The translations under genes and the position numbers were made by a program. DNA of 37,340 nt. Origin: Mycobacterium sp. GTDB lineage: Bacteria > Actinomycetota > Actinomycetes > Mycobacteriales > Mycobacteriaceae. Shown here one piece after another: positions 8,428-17,291 of this stretch. The stretch spans positions 1 through 37,340 of the forward strand of contig JALHRH010000012.1 of NCBI GenBank assembly GCA_022841565.1. Reading direction: 5' to 3'. Each line of letters begins with the position of its first letter. Within the stretch, counting starts at the first letter, position 1. A model generated the notes under the pieces. The model was not told where the DNA came from and ran no database searches. It worked only from the letters and a program-made list of their open reading frames with translations.

Positions 8428-9623
8428 ATCAGGCATCGGCACCAACCGAAGAACGCCTGCGCGAGCGGGTCCGCGAGATCGTCACGGCGTTTGGACCCGT
8501 TGACCGCGCCGGCCCCGAGATGCTGGGTGCCCTGTTCGACGCCGGCCTTGCCTGGGTGTGGTTTCCGATCGGTCTGGGTGGCCTCGGGATCGAGGCCCAG
8601 CAACAGGCCACGATTGCCGACGAGGTCAAGGCGCTGGGCGGAAGCCTCCGGCGGGCATACTTCAACCCGGTGGGCACCGGCATGGCGGCGCCGGTGCTGG
8701 TGTCCTACGGGCGTGCTGACCAGTGCCGACGATGGTTACGCTCACTGTTCACCGGAAACGAAATCTGGTGCCAGCTCTTCAGCGAGCCCGCGGCCGGTTC
8801 CGACCTGGCCGCCGTCACCACCCGCGCGGTCCGTGATGGCGACGGATGGCGGGTCACCGGGCAGAAGGTGTGGTCGACGCTGGCTCACCAAGCCCGCTGG
8901 GGCATTCTGCTGGCCCGCACCGATGCGGCGGCCGGCAAGCACCAGGGATTGACATTCTTCGTCGTCGACATGCATCAGCCCGGTGTCGACGTTCGACCGC
9001 TGCGGCAGCTCACCGGGGACGCCGAATTCAACGAGGTGTTCCTGGAAAGCGCTTGGGTACCAGACGATCAGCGGGTCGGCGCGGTCGGCGACGGCTGGCG
9101 GGTCGCACTGGGCACACTGATGAACGAACGGCAAGCGATCGCAAACGTGTCGAGCACCCCGCCGCAGACCATGCAACGCGCCATCGACCTTTACCGGCGA
9201 TCCCGGACGGCCTCGGGTCCGGATGCCCTTGATCAGCTGATGAGGCTGTGGATTGCCGACAAAGTCATTCGCCTGACCAACACTCGGGCGAGCCAGCTGC
9301 GAGCCTCGGGTGCACCCGGCCCGGAGGGGTCGGTGGGCAAGTTGGCTCGCACCTCCATCAATCAGGACTTGCTGGAGTTCTGTGTCGGCCTGATGGGCGC
9401 CGAGGGGATGCTGTATCCCGCGCACGGCTACGACGCGGATGTCCGAAATGCGGACCGGGACACCATGTCCGATCTGCGCTGGCAGTTTCTGCGTAGCAGG
9501 GCGGGCACGATCGAGGGTGGAACCTCGGAGATTCAGCGGACGGTGCTCGGCGAGCGGGTGCTTGGTCTGCCGCGCGAGCCGCGAGCCGACCGCGTACCCG
9601 CGGTGCACAGCGGGGCGAAATGA
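8424..9623 (+). CDS. Acyl-CoA dehydrogenase (FadE), third in operon
   Basis: A 399-residue acyl-CoA dehydrogenase starting at a GTG that overlaps the preceding stop. The first residues are unusually short of the standard N-terminal helix. Recognisable parts are LFSEPAAGSDLAAVTTRA (FAD loop), VTGQKVWSTLAHQA, and the C-terminal GTIEGGTSEIQRTVLGERVLGLP. The GGTSEI form, with Gly at the classical catalytic Glu position of medium-chain enzymes, is common in mycobacterial FadE subunits that work as heteromers, so pairing with the FadE at 5994 is plausible. It ends in an ATGA overlap with the CoA-transferase gene. Confidence 0.92.
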   Translation: MNQASAPTEERLRERVREIVTAFGPVDRAGPEMLGALFDAGLAWVWFPIGLGGLGIEAQQQATIADEVKALGGSLRRAYFNPVGTGMAAPVLVSYGRADQCRRWLRSLFTGNEIWCQLFSEPAAGSDLAAVTTRAVRDGDGWRVTGQKVWSTLAHQARWGILLARTDAAAGKHQGLTFFVVDMHQPGVDVRPLRQLTGDAEFNEVFLESAWVPDDQRVGAVGDGWRVALGTLMNERQAIANVSSTPPQTMQRAIDLYRRSRTASGPDALDQLMRLWIADKVIRLTNTRASQLRASGAPGPEGSVGKLARTSINQDLLEFCVGLMGAEGMLYPAHGYDADVRNADRDTMSDLRWQFLRSRAGTIEGGTSEIQRTVLGERVLGLPREPRADRVPAVHSGAK

Positions 9624-10801
9624 CGGTGCCCTCTCCGTTGGCCGGCGTGCGGGTGCTCGACATGTCGCGCGTCCTGGCGGGCCCGTTCGCTGGCCGGATG
9701 CTCGCGGACCTCGGGGCCGACGTGGTGAAAGTCGAGCCGCCGGAAGGGGATTCGACCCGGCTGTGGGGTGAGGTAAGGGCCGGGTTGTCGGGCTTCTACA
9801 CCCAACAGAACGCGGGCAAACGCAACGTCTGTGTGTCGCTTACCCAGCCCGCGGGTGTTCGGCTGATCCGGGGTCTGGCAGCCCACTCGGACGTCGTGAT
9901 CGAAAACTTTCGACCGGGGGTGGCGCGCCGCTTGGGCATCGGCTGGGAAGACTTGAGCGCGGACAACCCTGGCCTGGTCATGCTGTCGATCAGCGGCTAC
10001 GGGCAGGATGAGCCTGACCCGCCGCGCCCGGCGTTCGCCCCGGTGATCCACGCGGCGTGTGGTCTGATCGAACGCCAGGCCCGAGACGACGGCACTGCGC
10101 CGACCGATCCGATGCTGTCGATCGCCGACCTGCTGGCCGGCCTGCACGGCCTGGTGGCGGTGCTGGCCGCGCTGCGGCTGCGCGAACGTACCGGGGCTGG
10201 GCAGTTCATCGACATGTCGATGCTCGATGCCATGCTCGCCTCCGACGACTACGCCCATCACTACCTCGACCGCTCTGAAGTCGATCGGCTCGGCGGGCTG
10301 TTATGGGAGACGAAATACGGCTACGTGATGACCGCCGGTGACCGTAGGCACACCTGGAAGCAGATCTCGACCGCGCACCATCTCGGCGATGGTCTGCCCG
10401 CCGAGGCGCCCCTGGTCGACAAGATCGCCGCCCGCCAGCGGGTCCTAACCGAGTGGTTTCTTTCGCTGGCCGACTCTGCGCAGGTTCATCAGGCTCTACA
10501 GGCCGCCGGTCTTGTTGGTGCCGATATGCTTTCGCCGCAACAGGTCTGGGCCGGACCGGATGTCGCCCACCGAGCCATTGTCGCCGAAATCGACGGACGT
10601 GATGGCGCGCCGCGCCGGGTCGTGCAGTCTCCTTACCGGTTCTCCTCGGCCGCCAGCGGTGTGCGAGGCCCGGCACCGTTTCGCGGTGAGCACAACGCCG
10701 AGGTGCTGGTGGAGTGGGCAGGCTTGGCAGCCCACGAGATCGACGCGCTGGCAAGGCGGCGGGTCTTGCTCGCAGACGGGGGAGTAGGAGCGGGGCGGTA
10801 A
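9620..10801 (+). CDS. CaiB/BaiF family (class III) CoA-transferase
   Basis: A 393-residue protein with the family's opening PLAGVRVLDMSRVLAGPFAGR, LADLGADVVKVEPPEGD, the NAGKRNV segment and the nucleophilic Asp at about residue 170 in SIADLLAGLHG. Class III enzymes move CoA between acids, or as racemases invert alpha-methyl-acyl-CoA. As last gene of the 3550-10801 operon it could recycle CoA onto incoming acid or epimerise a 2-methylacyl-CoA for the FadEs; the sequence does not separate these. The 3' end faces the ferredoxin gene across 7 bases. Confidence 0.9.
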   Translation: MTVPSPLAGVRVLDMSRVLAGPFAGRMLADLGADVVKVEPPEGDSTRLWGEVRAGLSGFYTQQNAGKRNVCVSLTQPAGVRLIRGLAAHSDVVIENFRPGVARRLGIGWEDLSADNPGLVMLSISGYGQDEPDPPRPAFAPVIHAACGLIERQARDDGTAPTDPMLSIADLLAGLHGLVAVLAALRLRERTGAGQFIDMSMLDAMLASDDYAHHYLDRSEVDRLGGLLWETKYGYVMTAGDRRHTWKQISTAHHLGDGLPAEAPLVDKIAARQRVLTEWFLSLADSAQVHQALQAAGLVGADMLSPQQVWAGPDVAHRAIVAEIDGRDGAPRRVVQSPYRFSSAASGVRGPAPFRGEHNAEVLVEWAGLAAHEIDALARRRVLLADGGVGAGR

Positions 10802-10808
10802 AGTCCGC

Positions 10809-11174
10809 TCATGCCTGTCCGTCACCGTTCTTGCGCAAGCCACGCTTCAATACCGTTATGGGACCGTGGATTTCGAGCTGGCAGGCGAGCCGTACATCCG
10901 GGCCGTCGCGACCGCATTCACCCAGGCGCGCCCGTTCCGCGGGGTCTGCCGGCGCAACATTTTCGGCGCCTGCCAGCAGCCTGACGAAGCAGATCGTGCA
11001 CTCGCCTTTTCCGTGGCACAGTGTCGGCCACCGGTATCCCTGGCGCAGCGCTGCCGCTAGCAACGACTCCTCGGTCTCGACGACGATGTTGTGCCCGGAC
11101 GGCTCTACCCGAACGACGCTACCGCTGCGCGGCCGGCGCGCGTCGCCATGTTCGGGGACATCGGGCAATGGCAT
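10809..11174 (-). CDS. [2Fe-2S] ferredoxin
   Basis: A 121-residue ferredoxin with cluster ligands Cys53, Cys59, Cys62 and Cys98 (CHGKGECTIC, later ACQLE). The C-x5-C-x2-C spacing is that of adrenodoxin/putidaredoxin-like rather than plant-type ferredoxins, which fits electron delivery to a P450. The start is the ATG at 11174, 8 bases after the amidohydrolase stop; the longer open frame into that gene is an overlap artefact. It is last in a minus-strand operon behind an acyl-CoA dehydrogenase and an amidohydrolase, whose promoter region is shared with the divergent P450. It is therefore the most likely partner of that P450. Confidence 0.88.
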   Translation of the reverse strand: MPLPDVPEHGDARRPRSGSVVRVEPSGHNIVVETEESLLAAALRQGYRWPTLCHGKGECTICFVRLLAGAENVAPADPAERARLGECGRDGPDVRLACQLEIHGPITVLKRGLRKNGDGQA

Positions 11175-11182
11175 GGGCGCCC

Positions 11183-12394
11183 TTAGCGGGTGAGGTCCAC
11201 CAGCCTCGCAGCGTTGGAACGCATCACCAAGCGGACCTGTTGCTCGGTCAAGCTGTCCAGTGCGGCAGCGAAATCCATTGGTGTGGTGAGTCCTTCGGCG
11301 TGGGGATAATCGCTGCCGAACAGCACCCGGTCGGCTCCGATCAGTTTCACCAGCCCGACGATGTCGTCTTCGTGGAATGGGGCCACGTAGATGTTGCGCT
11401 TGAATGTCTCGCTGGGCAAGGCGGTGAGCGGACCTCCCGGGGTCAGTCCCATTGCCGAGGACATCTTCGCGGCCTTGTCCATGCCTTTGAGTAGTGGTGC
11501 GACCCATGACGATCCGTTCTCGATGCTCAACACCTCGATGCCGGGGAATCGGCCGAAGAGATTGTGCAGGATCATTGCCGCGAGCGTGTCGCCGATCGGC
11601 CGCTCGACCACGCAGGTGTACTGCTGGAATGCCGAATACCGCATCAGCGGGACATCACTGGGCTCGCCCCACTGCGTCGAGTACATCGCCGCGAAGCCGG
11701 CATTGCCGACATGCAGAATCACTCGCACCCCGGTGCGCTCCACCTCCGCCCAGAACTTGTCGAACCTGGGCAGGCCCGGTGAGATGCCCTGCACCGGGCC
11801 GGTGCGCATATAGATGAACTTCGCACCGAGTTCGACCACCCGATGCAATTCGGCGATGGCCCAATCGATGTCAACGAGGCTGAGCATCGGAACACCGAAC
11901 ACTCGGGAATCAGCGCCGTAACCCCATTCGTCCTCCACCCAGCGGTTGAACGCACGATAGTTGGCGGTGAGCACGTCGGGCATGTCTTCCAGGTCGGGTT
12001 CCACCAGCACGCCAACGGTGGGCAACATGACCACCGCTTCGAGGTTTTGCTCGTCCATCAATGCAACCCGCTCGGGCTTGCGGTAGAGCTCGGGAATCTG
12101 GCTGGGCCGGATGTAGTCGTCGCCGCTCAGCGAACGCTTGGTGTCGGTGCCGCTGAAGAATCGCTGCAGCGCGCCCGGCGCGGCCGTCTGGTCCAGCGCG
12201 TTGAACGGCATGAAGGTGACCAAGCGGTCGCGGACCACCCATTTGCGCGCCGGCTCCTTGCCGGATACCAGGTGCAGGGCGTCGTCACGAAACCGTGGGT
12301 CGATGTGGCGGGTGAAGCAGTCGTCGGTTTCGTAGTAGTGATTGTCGACGTCAATCGCCTGGTACGTCGGCGCGGGTGCCGTTGCGGCGGTCAT
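11183..12394 (-). CDS. Amidohydrolase-family (amidohydrolase_2) metal-dependent hydrolase
   Basis: A 403-residue protein starting with the DVDNHYYE motif typical of amidohydrolase_2/ACMSD-like proteins. ILHVGNAGF carries the central metal-binding His, and a late FGSDYPHAEG carries the Asp that completes the site. Such enzymes decarboxylate or hydrolyse ring-cleavage and beta-keto-acid products; in mycobacterial catabolic clusters they commonly accompany FadE and P450 genes. Its ATG overlaps the end of the upstream acyl-CoA dehydrogenase (ATGA at 12391-12394), showing translational coupling. The substrate is not identifiable. Confidence 0.9.
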   Translation of the reverse strand: MTAATAPAPTYQAIDVDNHYYETDDCFTRHIDPRFRDDALHLVSGKEPARKWVVRDRLVTFMPFNALDQTAAPGALQRFFSGTDTKRSLSGDDYIRPSQIPELYRKPERVALMDEQNLEAVVMLPTVGVLVEPDLEDMPDVLTANYRAFNRWVEDEWGYGADSRVFGVPMLSLVDIDWAIAELHRVVELGAKFIYMRTGPVQGISPGLPRFDKFWAEVERTGVRVILHVGNAGFAAMYSTQWGEPSDVPLMRYSAFQQYTCVVERPIGDTLAAMILHNLFGRFPGIEVLSIENGSSWVAPLLKGMDKAAKMSSAMGLTPGGPLTALPSETFKRNIYVAPFHEDDIVGLVKLIGADRVLFGSDYPHAEGLTTPMDFAAALDSLTEQQVRLVMRSNAARLVDLTR

Positions 12395-13671
12395 GACGGT
12401 GCTCCTATCGGCGAAGGCGCGGGTGGCCGGCCCGCTCGGTTACTTGACAGCCCATCGAAACGTGAAGACTTGAGCAGGTCGCGGGCAACGTGGGTGATCT
12501 GGATCTCGTCGGTACCGCCATAGATTTGCAGCACTTTGGCGTCCCGGGCCAGCTGCTCCACCTCGAACTCAGACATATAGCCGTTGCCACCGAAGACCTG
12601 GACCGCGTCCATGGCTGTCTGCACGGCCGCTCCGGCCGCATACAGCTTCATCGCCGAGGCTGTCGCCAGACTCAAAGCCCGGCCCTCGGCCACCGCGGTG
12701 AGGTATCGGAATACCAGCGCCTCGACGTTGAGTCTGGCGACTTCCATGTGGGCCAGCTTCTGCTGGACGAGCTGGAACGACCCGATCGGCCGGCCGAACT
12801 GGACGCGGTCGCGAGCGTATGCGCAACACAGTTCCAGACAGCGCTCGATGATGCCCAGCGCCATGGCGGCTACGGTGGCCCGTTCGCGGGTAAAAGTCGC
12901 CTTCGCCCCGCCAGTGGATTGCGCACCTGTGGCCCTACGAACGGGAACCGCTTCGCCCAGCAGCCGGTCACCGGCGACCACCACCTCGTGCAGGAACAGC
13001 TCACCGGTAGGGGAGGCGTGCATGCCCATTTTGCGTAACGGAGCAGAGCGGGTCAGTCCGGGTTGGTCACCGTCGAGCACGAACGATCCCACCGGCCTGC
13101 CGTCGGCCGGTCCGCCGTCATCGATCCGGGCGAGTACCACAAGGGTGTCGGCGAAAGGTCCATTGGTGATGAAAGTCTTTGAGCCCGAAAGCATCCAGCC
13201 GTCGCGATGGGGCCGGGCCAGAGTCCGCATACCGCCGAAGGCGTCCGAGCCGCTAGTGGATTCGGTGATTGCCCATGCGCCGATGGTGTCCAAGGTCAGT
13301 AGATCGCGGGCCCAGCGCCGCCGCTGCTCAGCGGTGCCCTGGGCGAGGATGGCGTGAGCGGCCAGGCCGACCGATACGCCCAGTGCGGTCACCATGCCCG
13401 GCGAACACCGGGACAGTTCGATCAACGGGAGCAGGCCCAGGACGGCGCGGCCCCAGGGATCGTTTCCGTCGTCGTAGGGCTGTCCCGATGCGACGGTGTC
13501 GAAGCGCTCGGCTGCGGTCTCAGCCAGTCCGAACGTCTGGTACAGCTGCCGTAGCAGCTCGTAGGGGGGTTCGCCAGCCTCTAGGTTTTCCCGGTGCGGT
13601 CTGACTCGAGTGTTTACGAACTTGCGCAGCGCCGCCCGCATCTCCAGATCGACATCGCGCCACTGCATCAC
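12391..13671 (-). CDS. Acyl-CoA dehydrogenase heading the amidohydrolase/ferredoxin operon
   Basis: A 426-residue acyl-CoA dehydrogenase with AITESTSGSDAFGGMRT (flavin loop), LSGSKTFITNGPFAD, VQFGRPIGSFQLVQQKLAHM, VQVFGGNGYMSEFEVE and IYGGTDEIQITHVARDLL. The full arrangement suggests an intact FAD enzyme related to short/medium-chain dehydrogenases. It starts with two consecutive ATGs. The first gene of a three-gene minus-strand operon, it is divergent from the P450 across 111 bases holding two operator-like motifs. A basic 15-residue tail follows the core domain. Confidence 0.92.
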   Translation of the reverse strand: MMQWRDVDLEMRAALRKFVNTRVRPHRENLEAGEPPYELLRQLYQTFGLAETAAERFDTVASGQPYDDGNDPWGRAVLGLLPLIELSRCSPGMVTALGVSVGLAAHAILAQGTAEQRRRWARDLLTLDTIGAWAITESTSGSDAFGGMRTLARPHRDGWMLSGSKTFITNGPFADTLVVLARIDDGGPADGRPVGSFVLDGDQPGLTRSAPLRKMGMHASPTGELFLHEVVVAGDRLLGEAVPVRRATGAQSTGGAKATFTRERATVAAMALGIIERCLELCCAYARDRVQFGRPIGSFQLVQQKLAHMEVARLNVEALVFRYLTAVAEGRALSLATASAMKLYAAGAAVQTAMDAVQVFGGNGYMSEFEVEQLARDAKVLQIYGGTDEIQITHVARDLLKSSRFDGLSSNRAGRPPAPSPIGAPS

Positions 13672-13692
13672 GGAACAGACGGTACCATAAGT

Positions 13693-13708
13693 AAGCGAGT
13701 ATTTGTTT
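13693..13708. promoter_or_regulatory. Operator-like motif near the minus-strand fadE start
   Basis: AAGCGAGTATTTGTTT, read on the other strand, gives the ACTCGCTT end of the recurrent motif. It lies 21 bases upstream of the minus-strand acyl-CoA dehydrogenase and could overlap its promoter. Confidence 0.5.
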
Positions 13709-13731
13709 TTTTGATTGGCCCTTGGCGAGCT

Positions 13732-13747
13732 AAGCGCTCACTCGCTA
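13732..13747. promoter_or_regulatory. Operator-like motif upstream of the P450
   Basis: AAGCGCTCACTCGCTA includes an AGCG..CGCT inverted repeat and the ACTCGCT core of the recurrent motif. It is 35 bases upstream of the P450 GTG start. Together with the 13693 copy it would control both divergent operons. Confidence 0.5.
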
Positions 13748-13782
13748 AGGTCATCCTTGACCAACGAACAGAGGAGCCCTTC

Positions 13783-14979
13783 GTGACCAGCGAACAGATC
13801 CAAGAGCGGATGTGCCCTCACATCGACTTCACGTCGGATGAGACGCGCGATGATCTCTACGGTCTCCTCGGTCGGCTGCAGCAGCAGTGTCCGGTGGTGC
13901 GTACCGACGCCCACGGCGGCTACTGGGTGGTCACCCGCTACCAGGACGTCAGCACAGTGCTGTGCGACTACGACAACTTCACCTCCACCGAAGGGGTGAC
14001 GGTACCGCGGGTGGAGGTGCCGTTGCGTGCGCTGCCCATGGAGTCGGATCCGCCGCTGCAGCATGAGTACCGCAAGCTGATCAACCCCTTCCTGTCGCCG
14101 GCCAAATCGGCGGCGATGGAACCCGCGGTGCGGCAGATCGTGCGCGAATATCTCGACCGTTTCGCGGATCAAGGTCGTTGCGATGCGGTGTCGGCGCTTG
14201 CGCAGCATGTGTCCAGTACGGTGCTCTTTCGACTGGTGTTCCAGGCCGACGAATCCGACATGGAGTCGCTGCACGAGTCGGTAGCAGCGTTCGCGTACGA
14301 GCCCACCAGCCCTAAGGCGATGGAAGGCGCGCTGCGACTGATCAGCTGGTGCTACGGGCTCATCGGGGAACGTCGGGAGAATCCTCGCGGGGGCCTGGTG
14401 CAGGCTGTCGTCGACGGCACCGTGCAGGGTCGACCCGTCACCGACGAGGAAGCGCTGGGCATCTTGTCGCTGCTGATCTTCGGCGGTTTCGACACGACAG
14501 CCAACGCCATCGCGTCCTCGCTGGTCCACCTGGCCAGGAATCCGGCGTTGCAGAAGCAACTACGCGAGCATCCGGAACGTCTGAAGCCGGCGATGGAGGA
14601 GTTCTTGAGATATGACCCGCCGGTGATCGGGCTGTCCCGCCGCGCCATCAAGGACGTCGAGGTCGGCGGTCAGCTGATCTCGGCCGGCGATGCCGTCTAC
14701 TTTTCGTTGGCCGGGGCCAATCACGATCCCGATCAGTTCCTCGCCCCCAACGACTTTCGAGCCGACCGGTGGCCGAACAAGCACCTGACCTTCAGCGCCG
14801 GTGTGCACCGGTGCGTCGGGTCACACCTGGCGCGCGTGATGCTGCAGGTGACACTGGAGGAGATCCTGGCCGTGATGCACGATATCCGGCTCGAAGGTGA
14901 CGTCGAGTACTACCAGGCGACCGCCCGAGGCCCGAAGGCGCTGCACATCACGTTCACCCCGCATCGGAGAGAGACCTGA
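13783..14979 (+). CDS. Cytochrome P450
   Basis: A 398-residue soluble bacterial P450. The oxygen-binding I-helix motif GGFDTT is at 234-239, the K-helix ExxR is Glu273-Arg276, and the haem-ligating Cys344 sits in FSAGVHRCVGSHLAR. The GTG at 13783 is chosen because GAGGAG lies just upstream and the N-terminus then has normal P450 length; the open frame extends further left only through promoter sequence. It likely hydroxylates a hydrophobic pathway substrate using the ferredoxin at 10809. The stop is immediately followed by the GTG of an acyl-CoA dehydrogenase. The CYP family cannot be assigned by eye. Confidence 0.94.
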   Translation: MTSEQIQERMCPHIDFTSDETRDDLYGLLGRLQQQCPVVRTDAHGGYWVVTRYQDVSTVLCDYDNFTSTEGVTVPRVEVPLRALPMESDPPLQHEYRKLINPFLSPAKSAAMEPAVRQIVREYLDRFADQGRCDAVSALAQHVSSTVLFRLVFQADESDMESLHESVAAFAYEPTSPKAMEGALRLISWCYGLIGERRENPRGGLVQAVVDGTVQGRPVTDEEALGILSLLIFGGFDTTANAIASSLVHLARNPALQKQLREHPERLKPAMEEFLRYDPPVIGLSRRAIKDVEVGGQLISAGDAVYFSLAGANHDPDQFLAPNDFRADRWPNKHLTFSAGVHRCVGSHLARVMLQVTLEEILAVMHDIRLEGDVEYYQATARGPKALHITFTPHRRET

Positions 14980-16221
14980 GTGAGCGTCTCTGCCGAACTG
15001 CGACAGTTCGAAGCGGCGGCGCGCGCATTTCTGGAAAAGCGGTACCGCCGGCGAACGGTTGATGCTCCCGACGAGTCCAGCAGCGGGCCGATCGTCCTCT
15101 TCGAACAGCCCGATCCTCAGCTCGACCGTGCCAACGTCGAGCGGGCGCGGCAATGGCTGGCCGAACGGTTCGATGCCGGATTCGGCTGGATCACCGGGCC
15201 CCGCGAGTGGGGCGGTGCCGGGCTCACCGCAGCGCATCAAGAACTCTACGTGCGCATTGAGGCCGAGTACGAAGTTCCCGATGTGGGAAATCTGCACATG
15301 GGGTTGACGACGATCGCGCCGACGGTCGCGGCGCACGGTTCAGGTGCCCAGCGCGCCAAGTACTTACGGGCGATCTATCGAGGTGAACTGGTCGCCTGCC
15401 AATTGTTCAGTGAACCCGGCGCCGGCAGCGACCTTGCCGCGCTGGCCACCCGCGCCGAGCCCGCCGGGGACGGGTGGGTGCTCAACGGGCAGAAAGTGTG
15501 GACGTCCGCGGCTCAGCACGCGGACATCGGTGAGGTGGTCTGTCGCAGCGACCCGAGCCTGCCCAAGCACAAAGGGATCACCGCCTTCATCGTCGAGCTG
15601 AACAGCCCGGGGGTAGAAGTGCGGCCGCTGCGGCAAATGACCGGCGGCGCCAGTTTCAACGAGGTCTTCCTGCGTGACGTGTGGGTGCCCGACAGCAACC
15701 GGCTGGGCGATGTCAACGACGGCTGGCGAATCGTCATGACCAGCCTGGCCGAGGAGCGGGCGCGGATCCGCAGCGGTCCGATCGGTGAGTCCAGCGAGCA
15801 CTTTCGACGTGTCCTTCAACTGGCCCGCGCGCATCGGCGGACCCAGGATCCGCTGGTGCGCGACCGGCTGGCGCGGATGGCCGTGCAGGACTGGTCGACC
15901 GCGCTGCTGGGCCAGCGGATCGCCGACTGTGCCGGCCCCGAGGGTGCCGGGGCCGAACTGGCCTTGACCAAGCTGGCGCTGGGCGCCGACCAGCGTCTTC
16001 GGGCAGAGCTGGTGTGCGACGTGTTGGGGGCCGCGGTATGCGCCAGAGTAAGCGACGACGATTGGGGCTGGGCCGATTTCGTTCTGTCGGTGCCCGCATT
16101 GGGCATTGCCGGCGGCACCGACGAGATCGTGCGTAACACGCTGGGGGAGCGGGTGTTGGGCTTGCCCAAGGAACCCGGTCCGGACCCGCGTACCCCGTTC
16201 CGCGAACTGGTGCGCGGCTGA
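14980..16221 (+). CDS. Acyl-CoA dehydrogenase paired with the P450
   Basis: A 413-residue acyl-CoA dehydrogenase starting directly at the base after the P450 stop. It shows LFSEPGAGSDLAALATRA, VLNGQKVWTSAAQHAD, VEVRPLRQMTGGASFNEVFL and a C-terminal GIAGGTDEIVRNTLGERVLGLPKEP. The GGTDEI/GERVLGLPKEP signature is that of the mycobacterial FadE class that works on bulky acyl-CoAs, often as heteromers. Residues 25-60 form a poorly conserved insertion before the core. It probably desaturates the acyl-CoA formed after P450 hydroxylation and activation; this order is inferred. Confidence 0.92.
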   Translation: MSVSAELRQFEAAARAFLEKRYRRRTVDAPDESSSGPIVLFEQPDPQLDRANVERARQWLAERFDAGFGWITGPREWGGAGLTAAHQELYVRIEAEYEVPDVGNLHMGLTTIAPTVAAHGSGAQRAKYLRAIYRGELVACQLFSEPGAGSDLAALATRAEPAGDGWVLNGQKVWTSAAQHADIGEVVCRSDPSLPKHKGITAFIVELNSPGVEVRPLRQMTGGASFNEVFLRDVWVPDSNRLGDVNDGWRIVMTSLAEERARIRSGPIGESSEHFRRVLQLARAHRRTQDPLVRDRLARMAVQDWSTALLGQRIADCAGPEGAGAELALTKLALGADQRLRAELVCDVLGAAVCARVSDDDWGWADFVLSVPALGIAGGTDEIVRNTLGERVLGLPKEPGPDPRTPFRELVRG

Positions 16222-16294
16222 GGCGCCTGTTGGGCCACGGGTCACCGACGCGAACATGTTGTGCACGCGGCGATCTGGAGAACCTCGCCCGGGC

Positions 16295-17200
16295 TCATTG
16301 TCCAGCGTGGTCTGTTCTTCGTCGCTGCCGCAACGACGGAAGTCCTGGGAGTCCGGCAGTCGACGCGTCACCGGTGTGCTGCCGGAGTGCACGATTGCGC
16401 TCGGACAGCATCAAATTGTGTGCGTAACGTGTCGGGAAATGTCTCAGAAAGCCACCGAAAAACAGCCGGTTGAACCAGGTGTGTGTGTACGTGGCAACCC
16501 CGGCAAGGCCAGCTTCGACTGTCTGTTCGGCGACTTGGCGCGTTTGCGCGACCATGAACCCCGGTAGGGCGTCGACGATCGCGCGGGCGCCCACCAAATC
16601 GACCATCTCGGATTCGGTGAAACCCGGGGCGGTGGCCGTGAATGTCACGCCGGTTCCGCGGTATTCAGTGCAGAGTCCCTCGGTGAGCTTGTACAGAAAA
16701 CTCTTGGCCGGGCAATAGAACCCTTGCAGCGGAACACCGGGCATGTGGGCTGCGACCGAGCAGACGTTCACGACTCGGCCATAGCCGCGTTCGAGCATGC
16801 CGGGGAGCACGAGATGAATGAGTCGCGCAGGGCTCAACGCCATCAGTTGGATATGGCGCTGATGCGACTCCCATGGTTTTTCGGTGTATCCGCCCGATTC
16901 GCTGGTGCCGGCGCAATTGACGAGTACGTCCACATCGATACTCCGCCTGTCGATTTCGCCGACTAGCACCGTTGGGCCGTCTGACTGCGACAGGTCGGCC
17001 GCAACCACGACGACGTCGGTGTCGTGTGCAGTGCGCAACTCGGCGGCGAGTGCTTCGAGGCGTTCTGAGCGGCGTGCCGTGATGACGAGGGAGAATCCGC
17101 GTTCGGCGAAAACGCGCGCGATATCTCGTCCGATACCGGAGGAAGCGCCGGTAACCAGCGCACGACGCCGCCGATCGACCGGTCTGATCGCTGTTCGCAT
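16295..17200 (-). CDS. SDR family oxidoreductase, longer form
   Basis: A 301-residue SDR with TGASSGIG at 17-24, an Arg-rich TARRSERL after beta strand 2 (NADP(H) preference), NCAG near 95-98, catalytic Ser148, and Tyr162/Lys166 in YCPAK. The C-terminal part (about 235-301) is extended beyond classical SDRs, with an aromatic WFNRLFFGGFLRHF stretch that could contact membrane, then a basic tail. It resembles very-long-chain ketoreductase/17beta-HSD12-like SDRs. It is convergent with the upstream acyl-CoA dehydrogenase gene. Its substrate is probably a lipid ketone. Confidence 0.88.
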   Translation of the reverse strand: MRTAIRPVDRRRRALVTGASSGIGRDIARVFAERGFSLVITARRSERLEALAAELRTAHDTDVVVVAADLSQSDGPTVLVGEIDRRSIDVDVLVNCAGTSESGGYTEKPWESHQRHIQLMALSPARLIHLVLPGMLERGYGRVVNVCSVAAHMPGVPLQGFYCPAKSFLYKLTEGLCTEYRGTGVTFTATAPGFTESEMVDLVGARAIVDALPGFMVAQTRQVAEQTVEAGLAGVATYTHTWFNRLFFGGFLRHFPTRYAHNLMLSERNRALRQHTGDASTAGLPGLPSLRQRRRTDHAGQ

Positions 17201-17230
17201 TCGCGGGCTTCCTGGGTTGCTTGGGAGCCA

Positions 17231-17252
17231 TCAAGCGTTTTTGAGTGCTTGA
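17231..17252. promoter_or_regulatory. Inverted repeat upstream of the SDR gene
   Basis: TCAAGC (17231-17236) and GCTTGA (17247-17252) form 6-bp arms around a 10-base spacer containing GAGT. It lies 31 bases upstream of the minus-strand SDR start. The AAGC...GAGTGCTT content loosely resembles the recurrent window operator, but the spacing is different. Confidence 0.3.
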
Positions 17253-17291
17253 GGTTGGGGACGATGTTCAGGCGTCGGGGTGCAGCGCTTC

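Noticed and set aside
8742-9608. Minus-strand open frame opposite the third fadE
   Set aside because: Antisense shadow of a clear acyl-CoA dehydrogenase; its protein is compositionally biased and shows no family motif.
11175-11507. N-terminal extension of the ferredoxin frame
   Set aside because: The extension lies inside the amidohydrolase gene, has no similarity to ferredoxins, and a normal-length ferredoxin starts at 11174.
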